A stretch of DNA of 64,000 nt, taken from NCBI GenBank assembly GCA_016931225.1, contig JAFGFE010000020.1, positions 62,001-126,000 of the forward strand. Reading direction: 5' to 3'. Shown one piece after another: positions 1-7,694 of the stretch (position 1 is its first letter; each line of letters begins with the position of its first letter). The translations under genes and the position numbers were made by a program. A model generated the notes under the pieces. It did no database searches. It was not told where the DNA came from and was given only the letters and a program-made list of their open reading frames with translations. The stretch is from Candidatus Zymogenaceae bacterium. GTDB lineage: Bacteria; Desulfobacterota; Zymogenia; Zymogenales; Zymogenaceae.

Positions 1-243
1 ACGGCGATCATCAACAACACCATCGATGACATTCTAAAACAAATCCGCCGCGCCAGAGAAACGGTGATCCTGGGGCCGTCCACCATTCTCGCGCCCGAGG
101 CGTTCCGATACACCCCCGTCACCCGACTTTTCGGGGTCGTTTTCCGGGACGCATCCGCCTCCAGGCAGGCCATAGCCGACGGGGGGGGGACCAGGTCCTT
201 CATTCGGTACGCGAAAAAGGTGGAGGCCGCCGTTCCCGGATAA
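1..243 (+). CDS. DUF364-type protein, C-terminal end only
   Basis: The first 80 codons of the window are open in frame 1 and end at TAA 241-243; the gene begins upstream of the window. The visible part has a GPSTILAPE motif followed by a Gly-rich stretch with GGGT near the end. This matches the C-terminal Rossmann-like half of DUF364 proteins, a family with a proposed role in heavy-metal or siderophore chelation. The function is not proven for the family, so it is named by domain only. Confidence 0.6.
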   Translation, partial: TAIINNTIDDILKQIRRARETVILGPSTILAPEAFRYTPVTRLFGVVFRDASASRQAIADGGGTRSFIRYAKKVEAAVPG

Positions 244-385
244 AGAAACCGACAGGACTTTTGAGGGACGCGCCGACCGGCGACGTCTCAATACCACCGA
301 TACTCAAGAAAGGAAGAGACGGGCACCCCGGCGAGGGCCGCCGCGTTCGGGACGCCGACGCCGATTCCACGATAGGAGATGTTTA

Positions 386-880
386 ATGCTGACCATCCGA
401 CCGGCGCGTCCGGACGACGCCGAAACCATCATCGAACTAATCAGGGAACTCGCCGAATATGTAAAGGATACGGACACAATCGATATCACGACTGAAGATA
501 TCATCCGATACGGCTTCGAAGATAATCCGATTTTTCATTGCCTGATATGCCTAAAAAACGACGTTCCGACGGGATTCGCACTCTACTTCTACACCTTCTC
601 CCCGTTAAAGGGAAAACCGGTGATATTTCTGGAGTGTTTCTACATCTGTCCCGAGTACCGCCGACAGGGCATCGGTAGGGCACTGATGACCCGGATGGCC
701 GAAACCGCACTACGGGACGGATGCGTCTGTTTCGAGTGGATCGTCCCGGACTGGAACACGCCGGCCATTGATTTTTACCGGTCCCTAGGGGGATATCACC
801 TCCCCGGAATGGTGCCCTACCGCATGGATTCCGGGGATATAACGGCTCTCGTAAAAAGGAGCGAATCCGATAAAAAGTAG
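386..880 (+). CDS. SSAT-like GNAT acetyltransferase, copy 1 (diverged)
   Basis: This 164-residue protein has the layout of spermidine/spermine or thialysine N-acetyltransferases. An RPARPDD start is followed by the acetyl-CoA loop YRRQGIG (residues 91-97) and DWNTPAI-FY, with Tyr131 at the general-acid position known in human SSAT. A ribosome site (ATAGGAG) precedes the ATG. It is about two-thirds identical, without gaps, to the next gene and its first 20 residues are the same, so it is a tandem duplicate. Where copy 2 and SSAT have Glu-Asp (83-84), this copy has Glu-Cys, so amine binding may have changed. The substrate is unknown. Confidence 0.88.
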   Translation: MLTIRPARPDDAETIIELIRELAEYVKDTDTIDITTEDIIRYGFEDNPIFHCLICLKNDVPTGFALYFYTFSPLKGKPVIFLECFYICPEYRRQGIGRALMTRMAETALRDGCVCFEWIVPDWNTPAIDFYRSLGGYHLPGMVPYRMDSGDITALVKRSESDKK

Positions 881-954
881 TCGAGCAACGGCTCCATTAT
901 GTTTGCGGGAATTCGATACATCCGTCATACCTATTCCATAACGGGAGTAACACC

Positions 955-1449
955 ATGCTGACCATCCGACCGGCGCGTCCGGACGACGCTGAAACCATCA
1001 TCGAGCTGATCAGGGGGCTCGCCGAATACGAGAAGGAACCAGACGCAGTCAGGACTTCCACGGAAGATATCATCCGATACGGCTTCGGAGAGAAGCCTGT
1101 ATTTCACTGCCTGATGTGCCTGTGGAACGACGTCCCGGCGGGATTCGCTCTCTATTTTTATACCTACTCCACATGGGAGGGGAAACCGGGGCTATTTCTG
1201 GAGGACATTTTCATTCGTCCCGAGTATCGACGACACGGCATCGGCAAGGCGATAATGATCCGACTGGCGGAAATCGCCGTGCGGGAGGGATGCGCCCGGT
1301 TTGAGTGGAACGTCCTGGACTGGAATACGCCGGCCATCAGGTTCTACGAGTCCCTGGGAGGATATCACCTCTCCGAATGGCTCCCCTACCGCATGAACCC
1401 CGAGGATGTGAAAGCCCTTGCAGAAAAGGCCGGTCCCGACAGTAAGTAA
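955..1449 (+). CDS. SSAT-like GNAT acetyltransferase, copy 2
   Basis: This 164-residue GNAT protein is the tandem paralogue of the preceding gene. It keeps the family signature better: Glu83-Asp84 (the acidic pair that contacts the amine in human SSAT), the CoA loop YRRHGIG, and NVLDWNTPAI with Tyr131. GGGAG lies just upstream of the ATG. The likely reaction is transfer of acetyl from acetyl-CoA to a primary amine such as a polyamine or lysine analogue in the cytoplasm. The exact substrate cannot be read from the sequence. The 74-bp gap after copy 1 shows no terminator, so the two may be co-transcribed. Confidence 0.9.
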   Translation: MLTIRPARPDDAETIIELIRGLAEYEKEPDAVRTSTEDIIRYGFGEKPVFHCLMCLWNDVPAGFALYFYTYSTWEGKPGLFLEDIFIRPEYRRHGIGKAIMIRLAEIAVREGCARFEWNVLDWNTPAIRFYESLGGYHLSEWLPYRMNPEDVKALAEKAGPDSK

Positions 1450-1575
1450 CCGGGGAACGCACCTCCATTCTGCTTGTGGAACCCCAATAAATCCGATATA
1501 ATAAGTGGCGGTTTTTCCAGCTCATCCGCCGCGGCCGATCGATCGGCGGGGGAATCGCCTCTATCCGGAGATGCT

Positions 1576-4101
1576 ATGGAACTCAACTATTTCAAGCTCG
1601 CGTGGTGGTTCCTGAAATATCGCCTGCTCTATCCCCTGTTCAAAAGCAGATCGATGTACTTCTCTGAGCCGAACGTGATCTACGGCCTGACCGATCACCC
1701 CATGGATAGGAACGGAGCGCCGGTAAACGACATCTTCTCACTGCCCCGAAAGCTCTTTTCCCGCACCCCCCGATCAGTCTTGAATGTATACCTCTTGGAC
1801 AAGGAGAAAAATTCGTTTCTCTTCCGGGCCAGGGCGTATAATATCTTCAACCGAAAGCTGGGCGTCTGGCACGTTGAATACAACACGGGGCCGGATGAAA
1901 AATATACCGAATGCGCCCTGCGCATCGACCTCTTGACTCCAGATTCGTATCGCCTGCGCCTGGCCCAGGGCCGACAGGTACCCGCGCACAACACCCCCAT
2001 GATATCCGGAGACTCCCTGGACAACGGATACGATGAAGACATCGGCACGGGCCTGAAAAACAGGAGGAAGAGTGATTTCGAGGCGATCTATGCCGACGAG
2101 GACGACCGCTACGTCATCTCCACCGAATCGCTGACACTTCATGTCTATAAGGAATCCTTTCGCGTTGAAGTTTTCGACGCCGTCGGAGACCTCGTCGCCC
2201 GGACCGGCAGCCGCAGTCACAATGAATTTCCGAACGCCAACGATGCGTTTCCCCTGGGTTTTGTTGAAAATCGCCTTCCCAAAAAACGCCTGGCGGTCGA
2301 AAACTTCGACCTCTTCCCGGGTGAAGCGATATTCGGCCTGGGGGAATACTTCGGCCCCCTCAATCGGGTGGGACAGACCGTCTCCCTGTGGCACCTGGAC
2401 GCCACCGGAAATTCCTCCCCCCGTTCGTACAAGAGCATCCCGTTTTTCATGAGCTCACGGGGGTACGGCGTCTTCTTCAACGATTACGCCCCCATGACGT
2501 TCTGGGTGGGAAGCCGGGAGGTCAGTAAAATCCAGGTCGCCGTGGAAAACGACCTGGTGGATTATTACTTCTTCTACGGACCGGAGCCGAAAAAGGTCCT
2601 GGGGTCCTATACCGCCCTCACCGGGAGGGCACAGGTAGCGCCCCGCTGGACCCTGGGGACGTGGATGTCCCGCCTTAGCTACGGCAGCCAGGAGGAGGTG
2701 CTGGAGGTGGCCCGTCGCCTCAGGCACGAAAAAATACCGACGGACGTCCTGAACCTCGACACAAACTGGTCCACCGTCGAGTGGGCCTGCGATTGGTCCT
2801 TCGATGGAAAACGCTTTCCCGACCCGGCCCTGATGTTTCAGGAGCTGGACAAAATGGGTTTCAAGCTCTGCCTCTGGCAGATCCCGTACGTGATGAACAC
2901 CCTTGACATCAGCAGGGAGGGAAAGGAGCGCCGGGCCTTCGCCAAAAACAGAGGCCCGTTTATTTTTGTCTTCCTCGGCCTCGCCCGGGTCATCGACTTC
3001 TCCCGGGAGGAGGGAATCCGCTGGTACCGGGAAAAGTTAAAAAGGCTCTTCTCCCTGGGTGCGCGGGCCGTCAAGGTGGATTTCGGCGAGCAGATCGAGC
3101 CGCACCAGCGGTTTTTGAGATACTCGGGCCGCCAGATGCACAACCTCTACCCCCTTCTCTACAACAAGGCGGCGTTCGAGGCCTCCCAGGACTTCTTCGG
3201 CACAAAAGAGGCCGTCATCTGGGCCCGCAGCGCCTATGCCGGCTCCCAGCGATACCCGGTACACTGGTCGGGGGACAACTCCTCGAACTACGCAAATATG
3301 CCCGCCTCCCTTCGGGGCGGCCTCAGCCTGGGGTTGTGCGGCTTCACCTACTGGAGCCAGGATGTGGGCGGTTTTGTAGGCCTGCCGGACGACACCCTTT
3401 ACATCCGCTGGGCCACCCTGTCTATTTTTCAATCCCACATCAGGTTCCACGGCTGTCCACCACTTTTCCGGGAACCCTGGAACTTCTCCCAACAAACCCA
3501 GGAGACGGTCAGAAAGATACTGGAGCTTCGCTATCGTTTGATCCCCTATATATTTTCGGAATCCATCGCATCCGCCCATGTCGGCATCCCTCTGATGCGC
3601 ACCCTGTTTTTTGAGTTTCCGGACGACCCGAACACCCTTCACATCGACGACCAGTTCATGTGCGGTGAAACCCTGCTGGTGGCCCCGATCCTCACCGAGA
3701 GCGATACACGAAGGCTCTACCTCCCGGCGGGATACTGGCATGATTTCTGGACCGGCGACCTGCGGGAGGGGGGGCGATGGTACGAAGATACCGCCCCTCC
3801 GGGTAAGATCCCGCTGTATGTCAGGGGGGGGAGGTTCCTTCCCATGGGTGAAGTCGCCCAGTATATTCCTTTTGGAAGGGAGGCCCTCCCGAAAAAGCTA
3901 ACCCTCTACGCCTCGCCGAACGACGACCCGGAGCTCTCCTGTACTCTCCATGACGAGGCGGGCTCCATCAGGTTCGAGGGGGTTATGAATCGGGATCGGC
4001 TGGATGTGGAGGTGCAGTACGAACCGAAGGGCAGGGAATCCATCAAGGTGGAGGTGGAGCTCCCCCCGGGATACGATCACGTCGTCATAGACGTGAACTG
4101 A
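1576..4101 (+). CDS. GH31 alpha-glycosidase (alpha-xylosidase/YicI-like)
   Basis: This 841-residue glycoside hydrolase family 31 protein contains the nucleophile motif KVDFGE (Asp502) and the acid/base motif HWSGDN (Asp567), followed by SLRGGLSLGL. These blocks resemble E. coli YicI (alpha-xylosidase) more than intestinal-type alpha-glucosidases. The frame is open from TTG 1474, but ATG 1576 has GGAG at 1567-1570 and starts the conserved part, so it is chosen. Residues 5-21 are hydrophobic; no clear signal-peptidase site follows, so the location is uncertain. It probably releases alpha-linked xylose or glucose from oligosaccharides. No other sugar-degrading gene sits beside it. Confidence 0.92.
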   Translation: MELNYFKLAWWFLKYRLLYPLFKSRSMYFSEPNVIYGLTDHPMDRNGAPVNDIFSLPRKLFSRTPRSVLNVYLLDKEKNSFLFRARAYNIFNRKLGVWHVEYNTGPDEKYTECALRIDLLTPDSYRLRLAQGRQVPAHNTPMISGDSLDNGYDEDIGTGLKNRRKSDFEAIYADEDDRYVISTESLTLHVYKESFRVEVFDAVGDLVARTGSRSHNEFPNANDAFPLGFVENRLPKKRLAVENFDLFPGEAIFGLGEYFGPLNRVGQTVSLWHLDATGNSSPRSYKSIPFFMSSRGYGVFFNDYAPMTFWVGSREVSKIQVAVENDLVDYYFFYGPEPKKVLGSYTALTGRAQVAPRWTLGTWMSRLSYGSQEEVLEVARRLRHEKIPTDVLNLDTNWSTVEWACDWSFDGKRFPDPALMFQELDKMGFKLCLWQIPYVMNTLDISREGKERRAFAKNRGPFIFVFLGLARVIDFSREEGIRWYREKLKRLFSLGARAVKVDFGEQIEPHQRFLRYSGRQMHNLYPLLYNKAAFEASQDFFGTKEAVIWARSAYAGSQRYPVHWSGDNSSNYANMPASLRGGLSLGLCGFTYWSQDVGGFVGLPDDTLYIRWATLSIFQSHIRFHGCPPLFREPWNFSQQTQETVRKILELRYRLIPYIFSESIASAHVGIPLMRTLFFEFPDDPNTLHIDDQFMCGETLLVAPILTESDTRRLYLPAGYWHDFWTGDLREGGRWYEDTAPPGKIPLYVRGGRFLPMGEVAQYIPFGREALPKKLTLYASPNDDPELSCTLHDEAGSIRFEGVMNRDRLDVEVQYEPKGRESIKVEVELPPGYDHVVIDVN

Positions 4102-4180
4102 TTGACGATCAACCGAACTCCCGACCGGCCGACCGGACGGGTGAAGAATATCAGCGCCGTATAATACATTGGAGGTTTCT

Positions 4181-4903
4181 ATGTCTGTCGCTGAATGGAA
4201 AAAGGACGGCACCGTTGCCGTTATCACCATGACCAACGGTGAAAACCGTTTGAATCCCACATACAACGAGACCATAATCGCGCTTCTGGATGACATCCTG
4301 AATGATGCCGAGGTATCGTCGGTGGTCATTGCGTCGTCGGATGCGAAGAACTGGTCCCAGGGAATCGACCTGGATTGGATGATGCAGCGGATGGGTGAAA
4401 ACGACACCCAGGCCATCAAGGATTTTCTCTACGGCCTCAACAACCTATTCAAGAAGCTCCTTCTCTACCCGATGCCGGTCATCGCCGCCATCAACGGTCA
4501 CGCCGCCGCCGGTGGTGCCATCATCGCGTGCGCCTGCGACTTTCGCTTCATGCGATCGGACCGGGGTTTCTTCTTCTTCCCGGAGATCGACATCGGCATC
4601 CCCTTTCTGCCCGGCATGATCGCCTTCGCAAAAAAGGCGATGCCCTACTACATCTTCAACGAGATGATGCTCACCGGGAAACGCTACACGGCAATGGAAC
4701 TCGCCGAGCACAACGTTATTGTCAAGGCATGCCCCACGGCGGACGATACCGTCTCCGAGGCCGTCGCTTTCGGGAAAACCCTGAATAAAAAGCGCGGTAT
4801 GTTCGGCGAGTCGAAATATCGTCTCCATCGGGAGATGGTGGAAATATTCGAAAAAGAAGATCCCCAGTACATCGACCCATTGAACCTGATGGTGACCGAC
4901 TGA
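4181..4903 (+). CDS. Enoyl-CoA hydratase/isomerase family (delta3-delta2-enoyl-CoA isomerase-like)
   Basis: This 240-residue crotonase-fold protein has the oxyanion-hole motif GHAAAGG and then FMRSDRGFFFFPEIDIG, a stretch typical of peroxisome-type delta3,delta2-enoyl-CoA isomerases; the Glu of PEIDIG is the likely catalytic base. The frame runs back to TTG 4169, but GGAGG at 4171-4175 sits 5 bp before ATG 4181, so that start is used. It would shift double bonds of unsaturated acyl-CoAs for beta-oxidation, which fits the nearby dienoyl-CoA reductase. A hydratase activity cannot be excluded. Confidence 0.9.
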   Translation: MSVAEWKKDGTVAVITMTNGENRLNPTYNETIIALLDDILNDAEVSSVVIASSDAKNWSQGIDLDWMMQRMGENDTQAIKDFLYGLNNLFKKLLLYPMPVIAAINGHAAAGGAIIACACDFRFMRSDRGFFFFPEIDIGIPFLPGMIAFAKKAMPYYIFNEMMLTGKRYTAMELAEHNVIVKACPTADDTVSEAVAFGKTLNKKRGMFGESKYRLHREMVEIFEKEDPQYIDPLNLMVTD

Positions 4904-4927
4904 CGAGCCGTTTTTTTGAAAAACGAA

Positions 4928-4985
4928 GGGCGGGTATTCTCCGAAGGCGTGTTGGAAAGACAACGCGTTCGGATGACACCCGCCC
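4928..4985 (+). terminator. Inverted repeat, possible terminator between convergent genes
   Basis: GGGCGGGT at 4928-4935 is perfectly complementary to ACCCGCCC at 4978-4985, with a long 42-nt loop, and the right arm is followed by CTATTTTT. It lies between the ends of two convergent genes. The long loop makes it weaker than a classic terminator. Confidence 0.45.
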
Positions 4986-5019
4986 CTATTTTTCGACGTG
5001 CGTCTTTATTGTCTGTGAG

Positions 5020-6057
5020 TTATTTCACCTGGGACACCAGTTTTTTCGATATCTCCTGTGCCTCTTTGACGGTACGCTCCATCAGCTCCGCCACCGTGGG
5101 GATATCATACAATAGTCCTGCGACCTGTCCCCCCGGTAAAATCCCATGCTCGACATCTCCAAGCTCGGTGGCGAGCAGCGCGTTTTGATACGTGTTTGCC
5201 AGAAACGCCATCTGTTTGGCGTTTTTCCATCCGGACAGCATCACGCCCACAAAGAGCTTCAGCCAGGGAAGCCCCAATTGCTTGGCGATGATCCGGGAGT
5301 TGAAGAACGCTGCGGGCATATTCAGCCCCCGCTTGACCTGGCGACGGGCGGGGGGGGTGTCCATCACCCTGCAGGGGATGCCGTCGATGCGGGTGGAGTA
5401 TATGGTATCGTATACCGACTTTTCAACCGACAGCTCCTTGAAGTTATCGTGAAGCCCGCTCTCCTTGGTGGTCATGAACCGGGTTCCCATGGCTACGCCG
5501 TCGGCCCCCAAGGACAGGGCCGCCGCCACTCCCCGGCCGTCGGCGAAGCCGCCGGCGGCGATTACCGGGATGTCGAGGCTGTCTACAATGCTCGGGATGA
5601 GCACCAGGCTCGTGGCGTCTCCCCCGTGTCCCGCCGCCTCGTGTCCGGTTACGATCACGGCGTCGCAGCCGTATTCCTGGGCCCTTTTGGCGTGGCGATG
5701 AGTCACCACCGTGGCGATCACCTTCCCGCCGTATTTATGGGCCTCTTCCACCAGCCAGTCCCCCTTCCCCAGGGCGAAGTTGATGACCGGCACCTTCTCT
5801 TCCAAAAGTACCCGTGCATTGTCCTGGGCTCCCGGCAGCATCAGCGATGCGTTCGCCCCAAAGGGCTTGTCGGTCAGGGAGCGAATCTCCCGAATCGCCT
5901 CCTTGCATTCATCATGACTCAGGGGGCCCGTGGCCAGGATTCCCAGTCCACCGGCGTTGGATACGGCGGCCACCATCTTGGGCAGGCTGATCCAGCTCAT
6001 TCCCGAGAGGATTATCGGATACTCGATGCCGAAAAGTTCGGTTATGCGGGTCTTCAT
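5020..6057 (-). CDS. FMN-dependent nitronate monooxygenase-like oxidoreductase, copy A
   Basis: This 345-residue protein is of the nitronate monooxygenase/2-nitropropane dioxygenase family, a TIM barrel binding FMN. It starts MKTRITELFGIEYPI, then SGMSWIS, AGGLGILATG, the GHEAAGHGGD segment carrying the His used as base in the family, and AAGGFADG plus GADGVAMGTRF for phosphate binding. The frame extends to 6102, but AGGAG lies 7 bp before ATG 6057. The family also includes FabK-like enoyl-ACP reductases, so the substrate is open; the neighbourhood of acyl-CoA genes favours a lipid or nitro-lipid role. It is downstream of a close paralogue on the same strand. Confidence 0.9.
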   Translation of the reverse strand: MKTRITELFGIEYPIILSGMSWISLPKMVAAVSNAGGLGILATGPLSHDECKEAIREIRSLTDKPFGANASLMLPGAQDNARVLLEEKVPVINFALGKGDWLVEEAHKYGGKVIATVVTHRHAKRAQEYGCDAVIVTGHEAAGHGGDATSLVLIPSIVDSLDIPVIAAGGFADGRGVAAALSLGADGVAMGTRFMTTKESGLHDNFKELSVEKSVYDTIYSTRIDGIPCRVMDTPPARRQVKRGLNMPAAFFNSRIIAKQLGLPWLKLFVGVMLSGWKNAKQMAFLANTYQNALLATELGDVEHGILPGGQVAGLLYDIPTVAELMERTVKEAQEISKKLVSQVK

Positions 6058-6156
6058 ACAATATCTCCTGAAAAATAGCCTATAACACACCCAACGGAAC
6101 ATACAGAATGAAACAGCCGCCGGGAACCGTCACCGCAGAATATGAAACGGTATATG

Positions 6157-6179
6157 GGGGACGGCCCGCAGCCGTCCCC
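6157..6179. terminator. Strong hairpin between the two paralogues
   Basis: GGGGACGGC (6157-6165) and GCCGTCCCC (6171-6179) form a 9-bp stem with a 5-nt loop. The T-run TTTT lies on the plus-strand side, so for the minus-strand genes it lacks the usual U-tract. It may act as a partial terminator or mRNA-stabilising element between them. Confidence 0.45.
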
Positions 6180-6233
6180 TTTTGTATCTCTCTATTATCG
6201 TATGAGCAAGGCAGACTCATCCGTCCACTCGGG

Positions 6234-7271
6234 TTATGGCAACATGGTGTCCATTTTTTTCCGGATCTCCGTGGCCTCCTTGACCATCCTCGTGATCAGC
6301 TCCTCCACGGTGGGAATATCCCGCACCAATCCCTGGACCTGCCCCACCGTCAGGACGCCCTCTTCCAGGTCGCCGTCCTCGGTGGCAAGCTTGATGGCCT
6401 TGAAGGCGTTCGCCAGGTATGCAAGCTGCTTGGCGTTCTTCCAGCCGGACAGCATCACGCCGACAAAGAGCTTGAACCAGGGCAGTCCCAATTGATCGGA
6501 GATGATCTTGGAGTTGAACAGTGCGCCGGTGTAGTTGAGGCCCCGCTTGAGCGCCCTGCGGGCGGGAGGGGTGTCCATCACCCGGCACCACAGGCCGTCG
6601 AACTTGTCTGAATAGAGGGTGTCGTACACCGTCTTTTCGATGGAGAGCTCCTTGAAGCGCTCGTGCAGCTCGCTCTCCTGGCTGGTCATGAACCGGGTTC
6701 CCATGGCCACGGCGTCGGCCCCCAGGGCCAGCGCCGCCGCCAGACCCCGGCCGTCGCCGATGCCTCCCGCGGCGATGATCGGTATTTTCACGGCGTCGGC
6801 CATGTTCGGGATCAAAACAAGCGTGGTGGCGTCTCCGCCGTGGGCCGCGGCTTCGTTTCCGGTCACGATCAGGCCGTCGCAGCCGTAGTCCTCTGCCCGC
6901 TTGGCGTGGCGGTGGGTAACCACCGTCGCCACCACCTTTCCACCGTATTTGTGGGCGGCTTCAACAATCCAGTCTCCCTTTCCGAGGGCGAAGTTGATGA
7001 CCGGCACCTGTTCCTCCAGGAGCACCTGGGCGTTGTACGCCGCACCGGGAAACAACAGTGATGCGTTCGCTCCGAAGGGCTTGTCGGTCATGGAGCGGAT
7101 TTCCTTGACGGCCGCGCGGGTTTCATCCGGGTTCAGCGGCCCCGTTGCCAGAATCCCCAACCCTCCGGCGTTGGATACGGCGGCCACCATCTTTGGAACG
7201 CTGATCCAGCTCATTCCCGAGAGGAGTATCGGGTACTTGATGCCAAAGGACTCGGTGATGCGCGTCTTCAT
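6234..7271 (-). CDS. FMN-dependent nitronate monooxygenase-like oxidoreductase, copy B
   Basis: This 345-residue protein has the same length and motifs as the downstream copy: SGMSWIS, AGGLGILATG, GNEAAAHGGD with the catalytic-type His, AAGGIGDG, and GADAVAMGTRF. AAGGAG precedes ATG 7271. The two differ most near the C-terminus and in the loop before VMDTPPARR. Duplicates of this family often differ in substrate while keeping FMN. A consensus-like promoter lies at 7353-7381. The pair stands directly upstream of, and divergent from, the FadH-like gene. Confidence 0.9.
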   Translation of the reverse strand: MKTRITESFGIKYPILLSGMSWISVPKMVAAVSNAGGLGILATGPLNPDETRAAVKEIRSMTDKPFGANASLLFPGAAYNAQVLLEEQVPVINFALGKGDWIVEAAHKYGGKVVATVVTHRHAKRAEDYGCDGLIVTGNEAAAHGGDATTLVLIPNMADAVKIPIIAAGGIGDGRGLAAALALGADAVAMGTRFMTSQESELHERFKELSIEKTVYDTLYSDKFDGLWCRVMDTPPARRALKRGLNYTGALFNSKIISDQLGLPWFKLFVGVMLSGWKNAKQLAYLANAFKAIKLATEDGDLEEGVLTVGQVQGLVRDIPTVEELITRMVKEATEIRKKMDTMLP

Positions 7272-7352
7272 TGGAACTCTCCTTTATTGTGCGTTTCGAG
7301 TGAGTATCATCGTTTCGGAATAAACGGAAGATGACACGGGAAAATCTCCAAA

Positions 7353-7381
7353 ATACTACCCGAGATGCGGGGAGTTGTCAA
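7353..7381 (-). promoter_or_regulatory. Sigma70-type promoter for the NMO-like pair
   Basis: Read on the minus strand, TTGACA (7376-7381), a 17-bp spacer and TAGTAT (7353-7358). The predicted start is about 75 bp before ATG 7271. Confidence 0.65.
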
Positions 7382-7550
7382 CGGTATTGGTCCGTTTCAT
7401 TCGTATCGAAGGAGCCGGGGCGCGACATCCCGGATTTCCCCGAATAAACGCTGTGGGAACGCCGCCTTCGTATTCATGCGCGGAAAAAATGGGAACGCAC
7501 CGTTTTTTTTCTGATATTTTTCCTTGCATTTTTTTCGATTCCGGAGTATC

Positions 7551-7580
7551 TTGTTATAGTTTAAAGCATTACTTTATACT
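7551..7580 (+). promoter_or_regulatory. Candidate promoter for the FadH-like gene
   Basis: TTGTTA (7551-7556), an 18-bp spacer and TATACT (7575-7580), giving a leader of roughly 110 nt. The rest of the 423-bp divergent region 7272-7694 holds only the promoter of the opposite pair and T-rich sequence; no gene is seen. Confidence 0.5.
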
Positions 7581-7694
7581 TTATCATGGTCGTTGTCAAC
7601 AGGAAGAAGGCTTTTTTTAGATACAACATCTCGTGATTACTTCCTTTCGTAAGCCTTCGCTTTCCCACAAAAAGAACATCGTTTGGGGGGATAC

